A DNA stretch of 64,000 bases from Prorocentrum cordatum (lineage: Eukaryota; Sar; Dinophyceae; Prorocentrales; Prorocentraceae), in contig CAUYUJ010011558.1 of NCBI GenBank assembly GCA_963575745.1, positions 318,933 through 382,932 of the forward strand. Direction: 5' to 3'. The first letter of the stretch is position 1. Every line of letters starts with the position of its first letter. The translations under genes were made by a program, and so were the position numbers. Under the pieces are notes generated by a model. The model saw nothing but the letters and a program-made list of their open reading frames with translations, did not search any database and was not told the DNA's origin. Positions 42,501-50,375 of this stretch are shown piece by piece.

Positions 42501-45500
42501 TCGTAGCAGCGCCCTCCGCACCTTGTCCGTCGCGTCGCGCTCCAGCAACATCATCTTTGCTGCGGTGCGGATTTGGGGCGAACGCCAAGCTATGCCCTTG
42601 GCGCCGAGGACCGACATGAGAACCTCATCGTCGTCCCTGTTAGTCACCTCCGTAAAGTTCAAGATCCGCCCGAAGACAGCCTGCTCCGGGGTCAATCCAT
42701 TGCGGCTGATCGTCGAGTTCTTCGCATTGATGATGGCAGCCAGGGCCACAGTAGACATCGACTTGCCCTGGACGTGGAACTCGTGCACCACCTTGCCCCA
42801 GATAGTGCCGAGCAATCCTCCGTGGCGCTCGGCCAGGCCATGCTGCCATGCTGCATGAGCTCCCGTCGTCTTCGTATTAATGCCGAACTGCTCCATCAAC
42901 GCGTTGAAGTAGCCCTCGAACTCGCCGCCCTGATCGATCACGATGTTTTCTGGCACGCCGTAATGCTTGAACCACTCGTTCATGATCTGGCGTGCTACGT
43001 GCTTGGCCGTCCTATTCTTGAGAAGGCAGGCGCAGTGCCATCCCGTACCAGCATCCACCATGCTGAGGACCACCAGCTGCTCCTTGGCCGCGTCCCGTAG
43101 GTACTTCACGTCGATCACAACCGTCACATTGAAGCCGAATGGTCGCACATCCGCCGTCCCTTGCACCGGACGGGGCGGCGCCTCCGACTCAGCACAAGTC
43201 GGACACTGCCAATGCTTCGCGTATGCCAACGCGTTAGGTGTGGCACCGCCGAGACGCAGCATCTTGATGAACGTCGGTCGGCTGGGGTGTCCAAGACCGC
43301 GATGGGCCTTGCGCACAGCACGTCGCGTACTTCGCGGAATCTTCATCATGATGTCCTGCCGCACCACCTCTGGAAGCTCCATTTCTGACCAGGAGGCTGC
43401 AACCTCCTCCTCCTCCGCAGGGTGCTGCATGGACTCCTCCTTCACCGTCTTCTGCAGTGCCTCGCGAATCTCTGCTCGAACCTCCTGCGGTGTTTTGCCC
43501 CACTCAGGTCTCTCCGAAACGTCCCCTGGAATCTCTTCGTGACCATGCTCCGCGGGCTCGGGTCCATAACTCCTGGGCTCCTCCGTGGGGTCAGGGAGTT
43601 GCGCTGCAGGAAAACTCGAGTTCTCGAACTGCCAGGCCAAATGATCCGCGGCACCGCTCATCACAGCCGTGCCGAACTCCTCTGCGCAGCTCCCGCGCAC
43701 GGCCGTGCAAACCCCAGGGTTCGCCAACACTCTCGTGGTGTCCTTGAGGCAGATTGCGTCCTCGAATGCTGGGTTCGACTTCGTTGCACTCACGGGTGGC
43801 TGGCTCCAGATTGTCGATTGCGCGTGGTCCATTACCATGGCTGCGCGTCCCCTTGCAGCTTGCCACTGCATCACCTCGTCCGTGAACGAGAGCAACATGC
43901 GGTACTCGGTCCGCTCTCGGCGTTGCCGGCGCACTCGCATAGGCCTTCGCTGGTCGACACTCTGCATCCGACTCCATGCCGTAGGAGGTGGGGACAAAGC
44001 CACGAAGTCTGGGTCCACTGCGACCAGGTACGCCCGTGCCTCGTTCCTGCCCTGGACCGTCAGGAGGTCGAACTCTGGCGCTGCGATGGGCTGGTGGGCG
44101 TCCCATCCCATGCTCGCCGCCAGGATCGTGAGTTGGCAAGCCCATGCGAAGACCTCTACGATCCTCCAGGGCCCCGGCCGCCGCCGGGTCTCCTTCTGAA
44201 AGGGCAGTGCACGTTCCTCCTGGTAGTACCTGAGGGCGTCCTGCTCCTGCTGATCAGCCCGAAGCTTCCTGTTCGCCATTTCCTCGGTCATCAGAACCTC
44301 CAGCTCCTTCAGGTTGCTCCGGACGTGCCTGCGAGCACCTTTCGTCATGAAAACCTCGTTGTCCGCGTTCTCCATGAAAACCTCCTCGTCACTCGATGCC
44401 GTCTCCGCGGACTCTGGGTCGCTGGTGTGATAGTGGGATGTGCTCAGCTCTGAGTCGCCTGCGTCCTGGCCGTCGTTGCTGTCAGAATCGTGCGAGTCCT
44501 CCTCCTCGACGGTCTCAGCGACGCTGCGCTCATCCTTCTCCTCGTGACTCGCAGTTCCGCTGAACATCTCGTCTGCGAGCTCGTCCTGCTCCTCGGACTG
44601 TCCGACGGGGAAGGCACTCGTGACCGGTGCCGGGAAATCCAGCAATGACACGCACGGATGCCCGGACGCAGCCGGGACCAACGGCTTGGTCACACCATTC
44701 GCCGTGAAAGTACCGCTCCTGAAGCTGATTGCTGCGTCCCACTCTGCCATCTCATCAGGGCCGATGAGACCTGGCACCTCGGCATCGACCTCGGAGATCA
44801 CAACCTCGCCCTGCGTACCGTTGATGCCGACTGTGTAGCACCACGCACGCTCTGACAAGAGCGGCACGCCTGGGCCGAACTTGAAGTACTCGCGCTGATT
44901 GATGCTGTGGTACGGCACGCCCATGGCATCCAAAGTCTTCTGCAGCTCGACATGCCACGGGCGTCCACCGACAGCCCGCTTGCAGCCCGTGTCAATCATA
45001 GCCAGCCCCGCGGGCAAGACAACAAGCATAACGGACTGCTCATCTACCACCTTGCGGGGGCACTCCTCTCGGGTGGTGACCATGTGGGCCGCAGATCCCC
45101 CTTTTGCTGCCCAAGGGTCTGCGCCCTTTGCTGCCCAGGGGTCCGCGCCCCCTTTGACGGCAACGTCCTCCCCAGTCGGAGCGGCAGACGTTAGTCCTGG
45201 CACAGCTCCGTCTGGGGTGTTCTTGGAAGGTTCCCCTTCATCCTTCTTGGGCTTCTCCAGCGTGTAATGAATCACCGACTTCAGCGAACACTTCTTGCAC
45301 TTCGCGAAGATCACGGTGCCGTTTGACTGCCACTTCAACTCGCCCACAGGATGAACACACTCAGCCTGCTGCTGCATAAGCTCTGGGTCGAACTTCGCCT
45401 TCGGGCCTGGAACCAGCCTCTCGCCGTCGAACTGAGAGTCGTACATGGCTCGATGCATCTGCTGCTTCTCCAGGTCACTCTGCGTGGCACCGACACTCAT

Positions 45501-47195
45501 GACGTAGCTCCGTCCAGAGGCGGTGACTACACGCGGGACTCCAGATGCAGCTGGAGATGCCGTCGCAGCGGCAGGGGCACCTGAGCTCGCGGCTCCTGGA
45601 GGCGCTGGAAGGTGGACACGTCGTCGTATTGCCTCCATGTTCTTCCACACGCTTCCGACTCCCTGCTGCTCAGGAGATGTGGGCAGGCTACGCCCTGGCG
45701 GAGGTGCCTGCTCACGTCGCTTCTGTAGGCCGTCGTAGACCTCGCCTGGGTTCAATCGGGCGTGCATCTCCATCTCCTGTTTCTCTATCAGCGCGAGGCG
45801 ATCCAGCAACTCAGCTTTATCACGCTGCAAAACCTCCAGTCGCTTCTTTTCCTCGCTCTTTCTCACTTCCTCGGAGGCTCCTGCCATGGCCCAGTCCTCT
45901 TCCTTAGGGACAGCGGCGGCCTCCCCAGTCGGAGCGGCAGACGTTAGTCCAGGCACAGCTCCGTCTGGGGATTCTTTGGTCTTCGATGTTCCCTTCGCCG
46001 ACGCCTCCACCACGTATACAGGATGGACCCTCGCAGGGCCGCTGGATAAGGAGAAATCTGGCTTCTCGCAGCGGCGCGTGTAGAGATTGAGGCGCACGAT
46101 GCGGTCGTTCTTAGTGATGAAGTGGATGGTTGCTGGCGGCGTCAGGTAATCCCTGAAGATATCCTGACGCGGATACCAGCTGCAGGAGATCTCGTCCATC
46201 TCCTCTGGCGTGAACGGCACCTCCTTATCCTCACGCCGCTGGTCGTTGTCGTCCTCGGTGGCCTCAGGATCCTCGCTGGCCTCGTCCTCGTTCTTCACTT
46301 CCTTGCTGCTTCTTGCCTTCTTTCTCTCTTTCTTCTCTTCTTTGCTGCTCCTCGCCTTCTTCTTCTTCTCTTTCTTTTCTTCCTTCTCTTCCTTCTCACC
46401 GCGGTCTTCTGGTGGACTCCGCTTCTCTTTCTTCACACCGCGGCCTTCTGGTGTACTCCGCGACCTTGAACGCGAGGAAGCCTCCGCCTCGGGCGGAGGA
46501 GGGGCACGAGGCTCGCGAAGAACAGCTCCCTGATCACGCTGGCGGTCGCCACGACGATCTCGATGATGATCTTCACGCTGCTTGGTGTCACGACTCCCGC
46601 CTTCACCGCGCCGATCGTCACGGGGCTTGGTATCACGATTGCCGCCCATCACGATCTTGAACATAGTTGCCGTGATCTCGTCGAGATCCACCTCAGCCGC
46701 CGTACAAGGCCTCGATGTGGTCAGCTGCAGGCGCACGAGCCGACCCTGGACGAAGTCGAGGCTCTCGAAGCGGCCTTGCTTGAAGAAGGTAGGCTTCTTG
46801 TTCGTCACGCGCTCCACGATGTGATGGACCGTGGCAAGGTCAGGAAACTCCAACTCCACGCTGTGCCCCTTTGCGTGGGTGTTGGCCAGAATGCGATGGC
46901 AACGCACGACAGCATCCTCGTCCTCCTGATCCTCCCCGCGCCTGGCACGGGCGCGCGCACGTTCATCACTGCTCTGTGCGGGCCCTGGGCCATCGTCGGC
47001 GCCCCGGCGTAGGCTCGGCGCAGGCATGCTCTTGGGCCTGGCTGGGGTGCATAATGATCCGCTCTGGCGCGCCCGCTCGACCCTCCACTGGATGCCTCTG
47101 GGCAGGCACCGACTGGGGAGCACGGCGCCATGGAGCGCGGCCACGACGCTCCTCGGCACTGCCTGCCATGCCAACCCAGTGGACGATCGGTCCAT
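39582..47195 (-). CDS. pol: Copia Pol polyprotein (2537 aa)
   Basis: Domains in order: an N-terminal region to about residue 700 with Arg/Ser/Glu/Lys-rich low complexity (about 190-310) and a CVH..CKKC cluster (about 610-640); aspartic protease with AMIDTGC (about 734); a methyltransferase-like block (about 1005-1160: WRIVEVFAW, PDFVALSPPPTAW); integrase zinc finger HRGLGH..CPTC (about 1300-1332) and catalytic core VVIDVK, IDQGGEFEG, AERHGG (D 1358, D 1422, E 1457); reverse transcriptase with FECFDVATAFLSG (about 2066) and LHVDDG (about 2166); RNase H with LMDASF, AAES, DAKSLYD and LADVLTK (about 2325-2470). No internal stop is present. It is far longer than typical copia Pol because of the N-terminal region and the methyltransferase-like insert. 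The listed start is the first Met of the frame; real synthesis probably enters by frameshift from gag. The pol frame is +1 relative to gag and the two overlap by 230 nt. Confidence 0.95.
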   Translation of the reverse strand: MDRSSTGLAWQAVPRSVVAALHGAVLPSRCLPRGIQWRVERARQSGSLCTPARPKSMPAPSLRRGADDGPGPAQSSDERARARARRGEDQEDEDAVVRCHRILANTHAKGHSVELEFPDLATVHHIVERVTNKKPTFFKQGRFESLDFVQGRLVRLQLTTSRPCTAAEVDLDEITATMFKIVMGGNRDTKPRDDRRGEGGSRDTKQREDHHRDRRGDRQRDQGAVLREPRAPPPPEAEASSRSRSRSTPEGRGVKKEKRSPPEDRGEKEEKEEKKEKKKKARSSKEEKKERKKARSSKEVKNEDEASEDPEATEDDNDQRREDKEVPFTPEEMDEISCSWYPRQDIFRDYLTPPATIHFITKNDRIVRLNLYTRRCEKPDFSLSSGPARVHPVYVVEASAKGTSKTKESPDGAVPGLTSAAPTGEAAAVPKEEDWAMAGASEEVRKSEEKKRLEVLQRDKAELLDRLALIEKQEMEMHARLNPGEVYDGLQKRREQAPPPGRSLPTSPEQQGVGSVWKNMEAIRRRVHLPAPPGAASSGAPAAATASPAASGVPRVVTASGRSYVMSVGATQSDLEKQQMHRAMYDSQFDGERLVPGPKAKFDPELMQQQAECVHPVGELKWQSNGTVIFAKCKKCSLKSVIHYTLEKPKKDEGEPSKNTPDGAVPGLTSAAPTGEDVAVKGGADPWAAKGADPWAAKGGSAAHMVTTREECPRKVVDEQSVMLVVLPAGLAMIDTGCKRAVGGRPWHVELQKTLDAMGVPYHSINQREYFKFGPGVPLLSERAWCYTVGINGTQGEVVISEVDAEVPGLIGPDEMAEWDAAISFRSGTFTANGVTKPLVPAASGHPCVSLLDFPAPVTSAFPVGQSEEQDELADEMFSGTASHEEKDERSVAETVEEEDSHDSDSNDGQDAGDSELSTSHYHTSDPESAETASSDEEVFMENADNEVFMTKGARRHVRSNLKELEVLMTEEMANRKLRADQQEQDALRYYQEERALPFQKETRRRPGPWRIVEVFAWACQLTILAASMGWDAHQPIAAPEFDLLTVQGRNEARAYLVAVDPDFVALSPPPTAWSRMQSVDQRRPMRVRRQRRERTEYRMLLSFTDEVMQWQAARGRAAMVMDHAQSTIWSQPPVSATKSNPAFEDAICLKDTTRVLANPGVCTAVRGSCAEEFGTAVMSGAADHLAWQFENSSFPAAQLPDPTEEPRSYGPEPAEHGHEEIPGDVSERPEWGKTPQEVRAEIREALQKTVKEESMQHPAEEEEVAASWSEMELPEVVRQDIMMKIPRSTRRAVRKAHRGLGHPSRPTFIKMLRLGGATPNALAYAKHWQCPTCAESEAPPRPVQGTADVRPFGFNVTVVIDVKYLRDAAKEQLVVLSMVDAGTGWHCACLLKNRTAKHVARQIMNEWFKHYGVPENIVIDQGGEFEGYFNALMEQFGINTKTTGAHAAWQHGLAERHGGLLGTIWGKVVHEFHVQGKSMSTVALAAIINAKNSTISRNGLTPEQAVFGRILNFTEVTNRDDDEVLMSVLGAKGIAWRSPQIRTAAKMMLLERDATDKVRRALLRQAPTVVGDLCPGSRVYFWAPNPFKGRRRQDPERWRGPATVIAKESNSRYYVSWRGHVLLVAREQLRHASSQEAAAAESIQTDVRLTQQRDDRAYHDIVDVTPKVKVQKVKKTFLKKERDRHGELEGSRQPRVDLRALDAIEAQAKEEEPPEQQQLPQLPPPKRERSRSPPGRISSEVYPKASPGASGSGGPSVPPIPRDDFELERKRKFLVDDVPICIKKTRLQAAPTSGLPALREVAMNAVVHSGPQEWFDQNALDGVSTLVQKVVRGVRVHREPRRRLYDHDRHRECNRLSVMLSATGQCAYKDDGANRTNERTEDSWVGLTLFYHDKPDAHAQGVYYLDTPEGLVRQPMTYEEWINVSSVYDAWLQEARYEHDVFALVMKQNAKELDPRHFNQHEKAKFDEADAAEWRQWIANNTVELVTEEEEKSIPKDKIISVPMRSVRTNRGRGLELEAKSRLIIPGHLDPQLGLFRTDSPTTSPLAVLVCASITMAMDWTFECFDVATAFLSGLKLERELYVRAPKDGLPAVDGAGWPAVRPYALLRLLKGAYGLTEAPRLWYLRARQVLTDEVGFVELRCARAVFVYRMKDKLIAMLTLHVDDGMLFGDPHDPQYQEVKANINSRFNIKHWKKGNDKEAIAYLGEEWWRHPDHIEISMHEYIGKLTKHPLARGDNEEREMTPEEHHDYRSLLQKVRWPVARVVPQLAYSVSALAQKDPKGRRLLHLRVLNDIIDRLQDYDKRGLATLRIRRVDIERLQVLTLMDASFAKEPGCKSQMGFMSMITDTRVLKELTVCCLVEFQSSTITRVVGSTMAAESAAMSVALDRQLYLRLLIEAILYGEPPLQGDWRLALKVPGALVTDAKSLYDHTSKIGSMPVSRQTLIDLLVAKDLIEQEAIKFKWLPNSHMLADVLTKAVQPNEVLSQFLRHGLFSMVPTAEQEDEEAHRLRLRRGQRERAKERKAQRRVAVPGPASP

Positions 47196-48588
47196 GCACC
47201 TGCCTAGGCGCCGGCGGCTTCACAGAGCTCCGCTGGTTGGGCGACGCTGGCTGGCCATTCTTAGGCCCGATCTTGTTGTACGGCTCGCGCTCGCCACTCT
47301 TCACCTTGGGGCACTCTGGGTCGCCGCGCCAGTGGCCAGGCTGATCGCAGTCAGCACACCGGCTGTTAGCCTTGCGCTGGTCTGTCGGCTTCCGACCAGC
47401 CTGGAAGGAGCCGCTAGCGTTGATCTTCTTGGGGTCCCGCTGCCGAGGAGCAACGAACCCGCGCTTCTGACGCTGTACCGCCGTCTTCTGCTTGGCCCTC
47501 CAGCCGGCCAAGAACGCTTCCTGAAGATCCTCCGGTGCCTCGTACTCCTCGTCATCTGGCCCGTCGTTGTCCGACGCCAGCTCCTCTTCGACCTCGGCGC
47601 CTTCCTCGAAGAAGGGGCCCTCGGCCCCTCCGAGATCTCCTTCGTCCTGGTCGTTTGGTTCATCTTCGTCATGCTGCGGCTCCTCCAAGTCGCCGTGGTG
47701 TTCATCGTAGTCTTCGCCGTTCTCTACCTCGTGTACGTGCTGACCAGAGCGTCCTCGCAGCACGCACGGCCTACGAGTCATGGGAGGGTGCGGATAGCGA
47801 CCGCCCGAACTCCCAGAGGAGCGCCCGTGCTCACGCTGCGCCGCAAACGGCGAGCGGCGAGGGAGCACTGAGCGCTTCTCGGTGTCGTGCACCTTCGAGT
47901 AGGCTGCCTTCAGCACGACCTCCATCCGCTTCGAGTCGTAGATGCCGCCACAGTTGAAGAGCACTTGCGCTCGCTCCTTCTGCGACAGTCCAGCGCCACG
48001 AAGCATCTTGCTTGCCAATGCGCGATCGCTGATCGCTGAAGTCGGATCCTCGAGCTGCAACTCCATGCGCTTCTTGCGCAAGTACGTGGTCCAATCCATG
48101 ATCGGCTGCCCAGCTCGACGGTGTGCTCGCTCCCAATCCTGATGCACCTGATCGAGGCCCTCGTGATCCATCTTCTCGAAGGCGTCGTCGTAGATAGCAA
48201 AGATGGTCTCGAGCGTCTCCTCGCGTCGGAGGTCCGACGCGTCAAGCACCTCGATGAGCTCTTTGGCTCGACCTGTCACTTGACTGTAGATGATCAGGCC
48301 CAGCTCCACGTCTGAGAGCTGATTGAGGTTGCGGATGACTTCAACCTCCTTGCGCCACTCTCGGTACTTCTTAGTACTCGTACCGACTCCACCATCGAAC
48401 TCTGGGAGCCTCACCTGCGACAGCAGTAGACGTGTACGTCTGGGACCGCCGTCGCCACGATCCCGATGCAAGGCCAAGATCTCCCGCTGGGTCTCCGCCA
48501 TCACACGCAGGACCGCATGCAGGTCCGGGGGGCCTGTGCCTGCGGAGGACGCAGCCTCCACGTCTGAGCCGTCTTGGCTGGCGGCCAT
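46966..48588 (-). CDS. gag: Copia Gag (540 aa)
   Basis: Capsid and nucleic-acid-binding protein of the element. The start MAASQDGSD has a strong context (GCCGCCATGG) and lies 80 nt after the 5' LTR. A helical gag-type domain spans about residues 60-240 (YREWRKEVEVIRNL, SQVTGRAKELIEVL, MDWTTYLRKKRMEL). An acidic stretch follows, and a zinc knuckle near residue 410 reads CADCDQPGHWRGDPEC, with spacing C-x2-C-x4-H-x6-C instead of the usual x4. The stop TGA is at 46966-46968, inside the pol frame. Confidence 0.92.
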   Translation of the reverse strand: MAASQDGSDVEAASSAGTGPPDLHAVLRVMAETQREILALHRDRGDGGPRRTRLLLSQVRLPEFDGGVGTSTKKYREWRKEVEVIRNLNQLSDVELGLIIYSQVTGRAKELIEVLDASDLRREETLETIFAIYDDAFEKMDHEGLDQVHQDWERAHRRAGQPIMDWTTYLRKKRMELQLEDPTSAISDRALASKMLRGAGLSQKERAQVLFNCGGIYDSKRMEVVLKAAYSKVHDTEKRSVLPRRSPFAAQREHGRSSGSSGGRYPHPPMTRRPCVLRGRSGQHVHEVENGEDYDEHHGDLEEPQHDEDEPNDQDEGDLGGAEGPFFEEGAEVEEELASDNDGPDDEEYEAPEDLQEAFLAGWRAKQKTAVQRQKRGFVAPRQRDPKKINASGSFQAGRKPTDQRKANSRCADCDQPGHWRGDPECPKVKSGEREPYNKIGPKNGQPASPNQRSSVKPPAPRQVHGPIVHWVGMAGSAEERRGRAPWRRAPQSVPAQRHPVEGRAGAPERIIMHPSQAQEHACAEPTPGRRRWPRARTEQ

Positions 48589-48654
48589 GGCGGCCCACGC
48601 GGGTGGTTACAACCACCGAAGCAGAGCACGCAGTGCGTCCGCTGGAGCTTACCA

Positions 48655-48666
48655 GCTCCGCTACCA
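48655..48666 (-). promoter_or_regulatory. Copia primer-binding site
   Basis: On the minus strand TGGTAGCGGAGC begins one base after the 5' LTR. TGGTAGC fits the 3' end of an initiator methionine tRNA (..GCTACCA), the usual copia primer. The exact tRNA of this organism is not in the window. Confidence 0.75.
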
Positions 48667-48667
48667 A

Positions 48668-48850
48668 TGTCAGTGCAGTTGTTTTCAGCAAAGACCGCGC
48701 GGCAGTCCAACTGCGGGTGCGTCCCAGGGCCCTAGGACTAGGGCCAAAACAGCGGCGGGCAGCGTGCATGCCACAAAACAAGACAAGCGCGTACACCATA
48801 CACACATGGTGGCACGGGCGGCAGAGGGGCAGGGGGGTGCACTCTTCACA
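48668..48850 (-). repeat. 5' LTR (right copy)
   Basis: 183 bp, 98.4 percent identical to the left copy by direct comparison. It should carry the promoter of the element. No TATA box is obvious. Confidence 0.95.
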
Positions 48851-48855
48851 GCTGC
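48851..48855. repeat. Target-site duplication, right (GCTGC)
   Basis: Matches the left flank at 39065-39069. Confidence 0.85.
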
Positions 48856-49022
48856 CGCTAGCGTAGAGGCTGACCGCTGGCGAGATGAACATTCCAAGTC
48901 GGTGGGCCTTGAGAGTTGTGTCACCCTGCTGATCAAGAAGCACCTGTGCCCTCACCCACTGGCGCTTCTTCGAGAAAAGGCTCAGTCTTCGTTTTCCTGA
49001 GCTCGGAGTAAGTGGTGGTCAC

Positions 49023-50351
49023 ATGATTCCCGCACACAGATGGGAGCACATCTTCAAATACCTTCGTGGGTGCTCTATGCCCTGGGCGTTTGCCTACTTC
49101 AAGACGGTGGCCAACGGCTGGGCGACCTCACACAGGATAGCGCAGCCGCATGGGCGCATCTCTTGCCGATTTGGATGTCATCGAGAACCTGATGCTGTAC
49201 ACCACTACCTTCAGTGCCGACCATTTCGACAGCTTCTTGAGCAGGAGAATGGCTATTCGCGCCCGTCTTCGCCGCTGGGGCGTCTTGGCTCGCTGGGCTC
49301 GGCAGTCGAACTGGACAAGGTAATCTTTGACATCGTGGTGATGTACTACACTTATGTTGGCGCTGCCCATTCATCCGCCACTCACCCTTGGCCAAAAGAG
49401 GCTGCACGCTCGTTTGTCAAGACAGCCACTCGTACGGCGCAGCTTGGAGCTACAGCTCCCTCCAGAGCTCCCCTTCGTGCTCGGCGTGCTGAACAGGTGT
49501 TTCCTGACACAAGAAATACACCATCTTGTTCCTCATCGCCCTCCTCTTCTGCATCTTCGTCTTCACCTGGAGCGCTCCCCCCGCCGTCGAGCGAGTTGTC
49601 CTGCCCCCCACCATCGATGCCAACTCTCGACATCTTCGAAGGCGTCTTCGATATTGCGGAATGTTTGTCTTCATCACCTACATCACCGAGGTCAACACTG
49701 CCATCGCTTTGCTGCCGACCATCGACACCACCGTCACCTTGCGCTGCTGCTACTTCGTCTGGTCGTGCGGCATCTCTTGGCTTTCCCTCTGTCAATGGGG
49801 CGGAACATGTGGCGCGTGGGATGCAGGAGAGTCCCGTGCTTCTGGGATGCGAAGCTTGGCAAACCGCTTCTTGTTGCCCTGCGACTCCGATATGCAGTAT
49901 GTCACTTCCGCAGAGCAGCGCGGCTCAAACGGATTTTCCCAACGACATTCCATCCATGATCGTCTTCGCGCTAGGGCTCATCTTTCGGCCGCTGGCTGCC
50001 GCCCATGGGGACATAACCAACACTTCATATACAACTACGACGAGTGCGTCGATTCCATCGCCACCTTCCTTGGCCTCGTCGGCCAGCCGTTCCAACCTTG
50101 TGGGTGGTGCTTCCAGTCTTTCTGAAGGGCTAGCTTGGGACAGTGAAGGCGCTATCCAGATCGCTGCCACGATTAACGAGGAAGATCTTCCTGCGCTCCT
50201 TGAATCCTTTATCCCTGCGCCCGGAGAGTCTGCCCTACCGATCGCGGAGCGGCGTAAGGCCTTGGTGGACAGGATCGAGGCTTGGGCCCGTGTTTGGACA
50301 CCGTCGCTGCTGATCAACGCATGCGGAACGGACTACGAACATTGGATGTAA
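49023..50351 (+). CDS. LINE-type C-terminal ORF with zinc knuckle (442 aa)
   Basis: The N-terminal part has AFAYFKTVANGWATSHR and CRFGCHREPDAVHHYLQC. The same architecture (C-x3-C..HHYLxC) closes LINE A at about 6960-7010, so I read this as the 3' part of a non-LTR element. A Ser/Pro-rich middle (about residues 160-330) is low complexity and opens several frames at once. The ending (ERRKALVDRIEAWARVW) is helical. The TAA stop at 50349-50351 is followed by the same frame staying open to 51656. Upstream sequence back to the copia element (48856-49000) also looks coding (CVTLLIKKHLCPHPLALLRE) but in another frame. Confidence 0.6.
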   Translation: MIPAHRWEHIFKYLRGCSMPWAFAYFKTVANGWATSHRIAQPHGRISCRFGCHREPDAVHHYLQCRPFRQLLEQENGYSRPSSPLGRLGSLGSAVELDKVIFDIVVMYYTYVGAAHSSATHPWPKEAARSFVKTATRTAQLGATAPSRAPLRARRAEQVFPDTRNTPSCSSSPSSSASSSSPGALPPPSSELSCPPPSMPTLDIFEGVFDIAECLSSSPTSPRSTLPSLCCRPSTPPSPCAAATSSGRAASLGFPSVNGAEHVARGMQESPVLLGCEAWQTASCCPATPICSMSLPQSSAAQTDFPNDIPSMIVFALGLIFRPLAAAHGDITNTSYTTTTSASIPSPPSLASSASRSNLVGGASSLSEGLAWDSEGAIQIAATINEEDLPALLESFIPAPGESALPIAERRKALVDRIEAWARVWTPSLLINACGTDYEHWM

Positions 50352-50375
50352 TGGTGTCCTGACTACCTGGAGAAT

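Larger units (their letters stand above)
39070..48850 (-). mobile_element. Ty1/copia LTR retrotransposon, nearly intact (9781 bp)
   Basis: The element runs on the minus strand. LTRs of 183 bp start TGTCAGTG and end CTTCACA (TG..CA in both orientations) and are flanked by GCTGC duplications. A primer-binding site, gag, then pol in the order protease, integrase, reverse transcriptase and RNase H define copia. Integrase lies before reverse transcriptase, which separates it from Ty3. The two LTRs differ at 3 of 183 positions, and gag and pol are open, so insertion looks recent. A clear polypurine tract next to the 3' LTR is not seen. Confidence 0.96.

Noticed and set aside
40332-47871. Several + strand frames of 150-340 codons over the copia element
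   Set aside because: They are antisense to gag and pol, which have clear domain motifs.
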